Positions 5,953 to 6,858 of a stretch of 6,858 bases of DNA are shown here, piece after piece. The notes beneath the pieces were generated by a model, which worked only from the letters and a program-made list of their open reading frames with translations, was not told where the DNA came from and did no database searches. How positions within the stretch are numbered: position 1 is the first letter of the stretch; every line of letters begins with the position of its first letter. The position numbers and the translations under genes were made by a program. The DNA comes from G039029935 sp039029935 (GTDB lineage: Bacteria > Chloroflexota > Anaerolineae > Caldilineales > Caldilineaceae). The stretch is taken from contig JBCCFC010000747.1 in the NCBI GenBank assembly GCA_039029935.1, positions 1-6,858 of the forward strand, written 5' to 3'.

Positions 5953-6768
5953 ATGTCAATCCTATCGCTAGACGCCTTCACCATCATCCTTGACCGACCC
6001 CACAACGTCACCAATATCGGCGCGGTTGTACGCGCCATGCGTAACATGGGCTTTGCTGACCTGCGGTTGGTGAAGCCTGTTTCATTTACAGACGATGACC
6101 TGCTGCGGATGGCGCACCGCTGCGATGAATTGGTGGCAAGCATTCAAGTTTTTGAGCAAATTGACGATGCACTGGCCGATGCAACCTACGTCGTTGGGAC
6201 AGCCGCCCACCCGCATCGAGGCAATCTACACACACATGATGTGCGTCAACTGGCTGAACGATTGGTACAGCGCGCTGCAAACCAGACAGGTCATCCAGAG
6301 TATCCAGACAATCCAAACCAAAAGATTGCCCTGCTCTTTGGGCAGGAGGCCGATGGGCTAGACCGCTATGCATTGGACCGCTGTCACTTGATTGCCACGC
6401 TGCCCACCGACCCAGCGTATCCCGCCTTAAACTTGGCACAGTCGGTGTTGCTCATGCTGCACGAAGTGCGTATGGCCGCCATGCAAATCGATCCTCAAAT
6501 CGCATGTTCAACGGTAATGGGTGAACATGCCCCCGAACACGCACCTAGTCAACTGGCACCGCATCATCTACTGGAACGGCTGATGGGTTTTTGTGAAACC
6601 GCGCTGGGTGATATTGGCTTTTTGCGAGAGAATCCTGCGCCGACATTGCGCGCCTTGCGACAGATTCTCTATCGAGCTGAGTTGAGGCCAGATGAGGTGG
6701 CGTTGTTGATGGCGATGGCGAGGCGGGTGTCGAGGAAGGTTGAGACCTCCGGGAGGTCAAAAAAGTGA
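5953..6768 (+). CDS. trmJ: tRNA (cytidine/uridine-2'-O-)-methyltransferase TrmJ-like
   Basis: This SPOUT-class (SpoU) RNA methyltransferase probably methylates the ribose of tRNA nucleotide 32 using S-adenosylmethionine. All three SpoU motifs are present: motif 1 at about 18-34 (HNVTNIGAVVRAMRNMGF), motif 2 at 125-136 (IALLFGQEADGL) and motif 3 at 155-164 (AYPALNLAQS), which forms the trefoil-knot cofactor site. The C-terminal extension (LLERLMGFCETALGDIGFLR then LRALRQILYRAELRPDEVALL) is the TrmJ-type tail and favours TrmJ over TrmH or TrmL. At 271 residues it is slightly longer than E. coli TrmJ, owing to a spacer near 110-123 and a His/Pro/Ala-rich linker near 184-204. The ribosome binding site is weak (AAAGGG, 12 bases before ATG). 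Residues 248-267 are encoded inside the left arm of the terminal inverted repeat. There Arg codons switch to AGG, so the last residues may not be native. Confidence 0.85.
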   Translation: MSILSLDAFTIILDRPHNVTNIGAVVRAMRNMGFADLRLVKPVSFTDDDLLRMAHRCDELVASIQVFEQIDDALADATYVVGTAAHPHRGNLHTHDVRQLAERLVQRAANQTGHPEYPDNPNQKIALLFGQEADGLDRYALDRCHLIATLPTDPAYPALNLAQSVLLMLHEVRMAAMQIDPQIACSTVMGEHAPEHAPSQLAPHHLLERLMGFCETALGDIGFLRENPAPTLRALRQILYRAELRPDEVALLMAMARRVSRKVETSGRSKK

Positions 6769-6769
6769 G

Positions 6770-6858
6770 ATGAACGTACCCAATTTATGTTATAATCTTC
6801 CGGAGGTCTCAACCTTCCTCGACACCCGCCTCGCCATCGCCATCAACAACGCCACCTC
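6770..6858 (+). CDS. Possible start of a downstream ORF, cut by the window edge
   Basis: ATG 6770 lies one base after the methyltransferase stop and opens a frame to the end of the window (MNVPNLCYNLPEVSTFLDTR, then nine more residues). In the right repeat arm nearly all codons end in C, as in a real GC3-rich gene. Against it, the best Shine-Dalgarno-like stretch (GGAGGT 6752-6757) is 12 bases away, a consensus -10 lies inside the frame, and the coding-like composition may only mirror the methyltransferase codons on the other strand. It has no recognisable domain. Confidence 0.2.
   Translation, partial: MNVPNLCYNLPEVSTFLDTRLAIAINNAT
6788..6796 (+). promoter_or_regulatory. Extended -10 promoter TGTTATAAT in the repeat spacer
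   Basis: A perfect TATAAT (6791-6796) with TG one base upstream has the same form as the site at 5157. No convincing -35 is seen. Transcription would begin near 6803, within the right repeat arm, and run out of the window, so its gene is not visible. If the right arm is an artefact, the promoter is still likely to be genuine and to belong to the next gene in the true sequence. Confidence 0.5.

Larger units (their letters stand above)
6694..6858. repeat. Perfect 59-bp inverted repeat with 47-bp spacer at the window edge
   Basis: Positions 6694-6752 and 6800-6858 are exact reverse complements over all 59 bases. Pairing fails at 6753/6799 and cannot be followed outward because the sequence ends at 6858. 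The left arm encodes the end of the methyltransferase; its stop codon is in the spacer (6753-6799). The inner part of the left arm also sits in a small palindrome (GACCTCC 6744-6750, GGAGGTC 6752-6758), and GGAGGTC recurs at 6802-6808. As RNA this would form an extremely stable long hairpin. It may be a genuine foldback repeat, the tail of an inverted trmJ copy, or a fold-back artefact of amplification or assembly at a contig end. Confidence 0.95.

Noticed and set aside
6744..6764. GACCTCC/GGAGGTC palindrome as a terminator of trmJ
   Set aside because: It lies inside the coding region and is followed by an A run on the plus strand; on the minus strand the T run precedes the stem, so it fits neither strand.
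6694..6858. Insertion-sequence terminal inverted repeats
   Set aside because: The 47-bp spacer cannot hold a transposase and no target duplication is visible.

Overview
The window carries only plus-strand genes, closely spaced, with moderate GC by eye. Two lipoproteins have typical lipoboxes. The sugar-binding protein has a lipobox Cys followed by a Pro/Ala/Gly/Asp-rich linker, and its promoter-like sites follow a TATAAT or TGnTATAAT pattern. That combination resembles environmental Chloroflexota (Anaerolineae/Caldilineae type). This is an inference from style, not from a marker gene.

Layout: (1) Positions 1-2003 hold the end of a carbohydrate ABC importer cluster: a 5'-truncated MalG-type permease (2-421), a 208-bp leader unusually rich in dyads and repeats (422-629), and a sugar-binding lipoprotein (630-2003) closed by a strong rho-independent terminator (2040-2075). 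(2) Positions 2099-5152 look like a three-gene operon: a minimal-nucleotidyltransferase-fold protein, an aldo/keto reductase that overlaps it by 14 bp, and a parallel beta-helix lipoprotein 14 bp further on. A good -35/-10 promoter (2001-2029) lies just upstream of the terminator hairpin, so it would place that hairpin at the very 5' end of this mRNA. (3) Positions 5157-5922 are a self-contained unit: an extended -10 promoter, one gene for a PD-(D/E)XK nuclease-like protein of unknown role, and a terminator-like element. (4) Positions 5953-6768 encode a TrmJ-type SPOUT tRNA 2'-O-methyltransferase. Its last 59 bp are repeated as a perfect inverted copy at the right edge of the window (6694-6752 and 6800-6858), around a 47-bp spacer that contains a consensus extended -10 sequence.

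How the genes fit together: the importer and the extracytoplasmic beta-helix lipoprotein suggest use of external polysaccharide or oligosaccharide. The aldo/keto reductase could act on sugar-derived carbonyls, but no substrate can be read from sequence. The nuclease-like gene and trmJ appear unrelated to that theme. No RNA gene, CRISPR array, insertion sequence or phage gene was seen. The observations most worth checking are the terminal inverted repeat (real structure or fold-back artefact), the structured leader with 11-bp tandem repeats that recur before the second operon, and the stand-alone PD-(D/E)XK gene.
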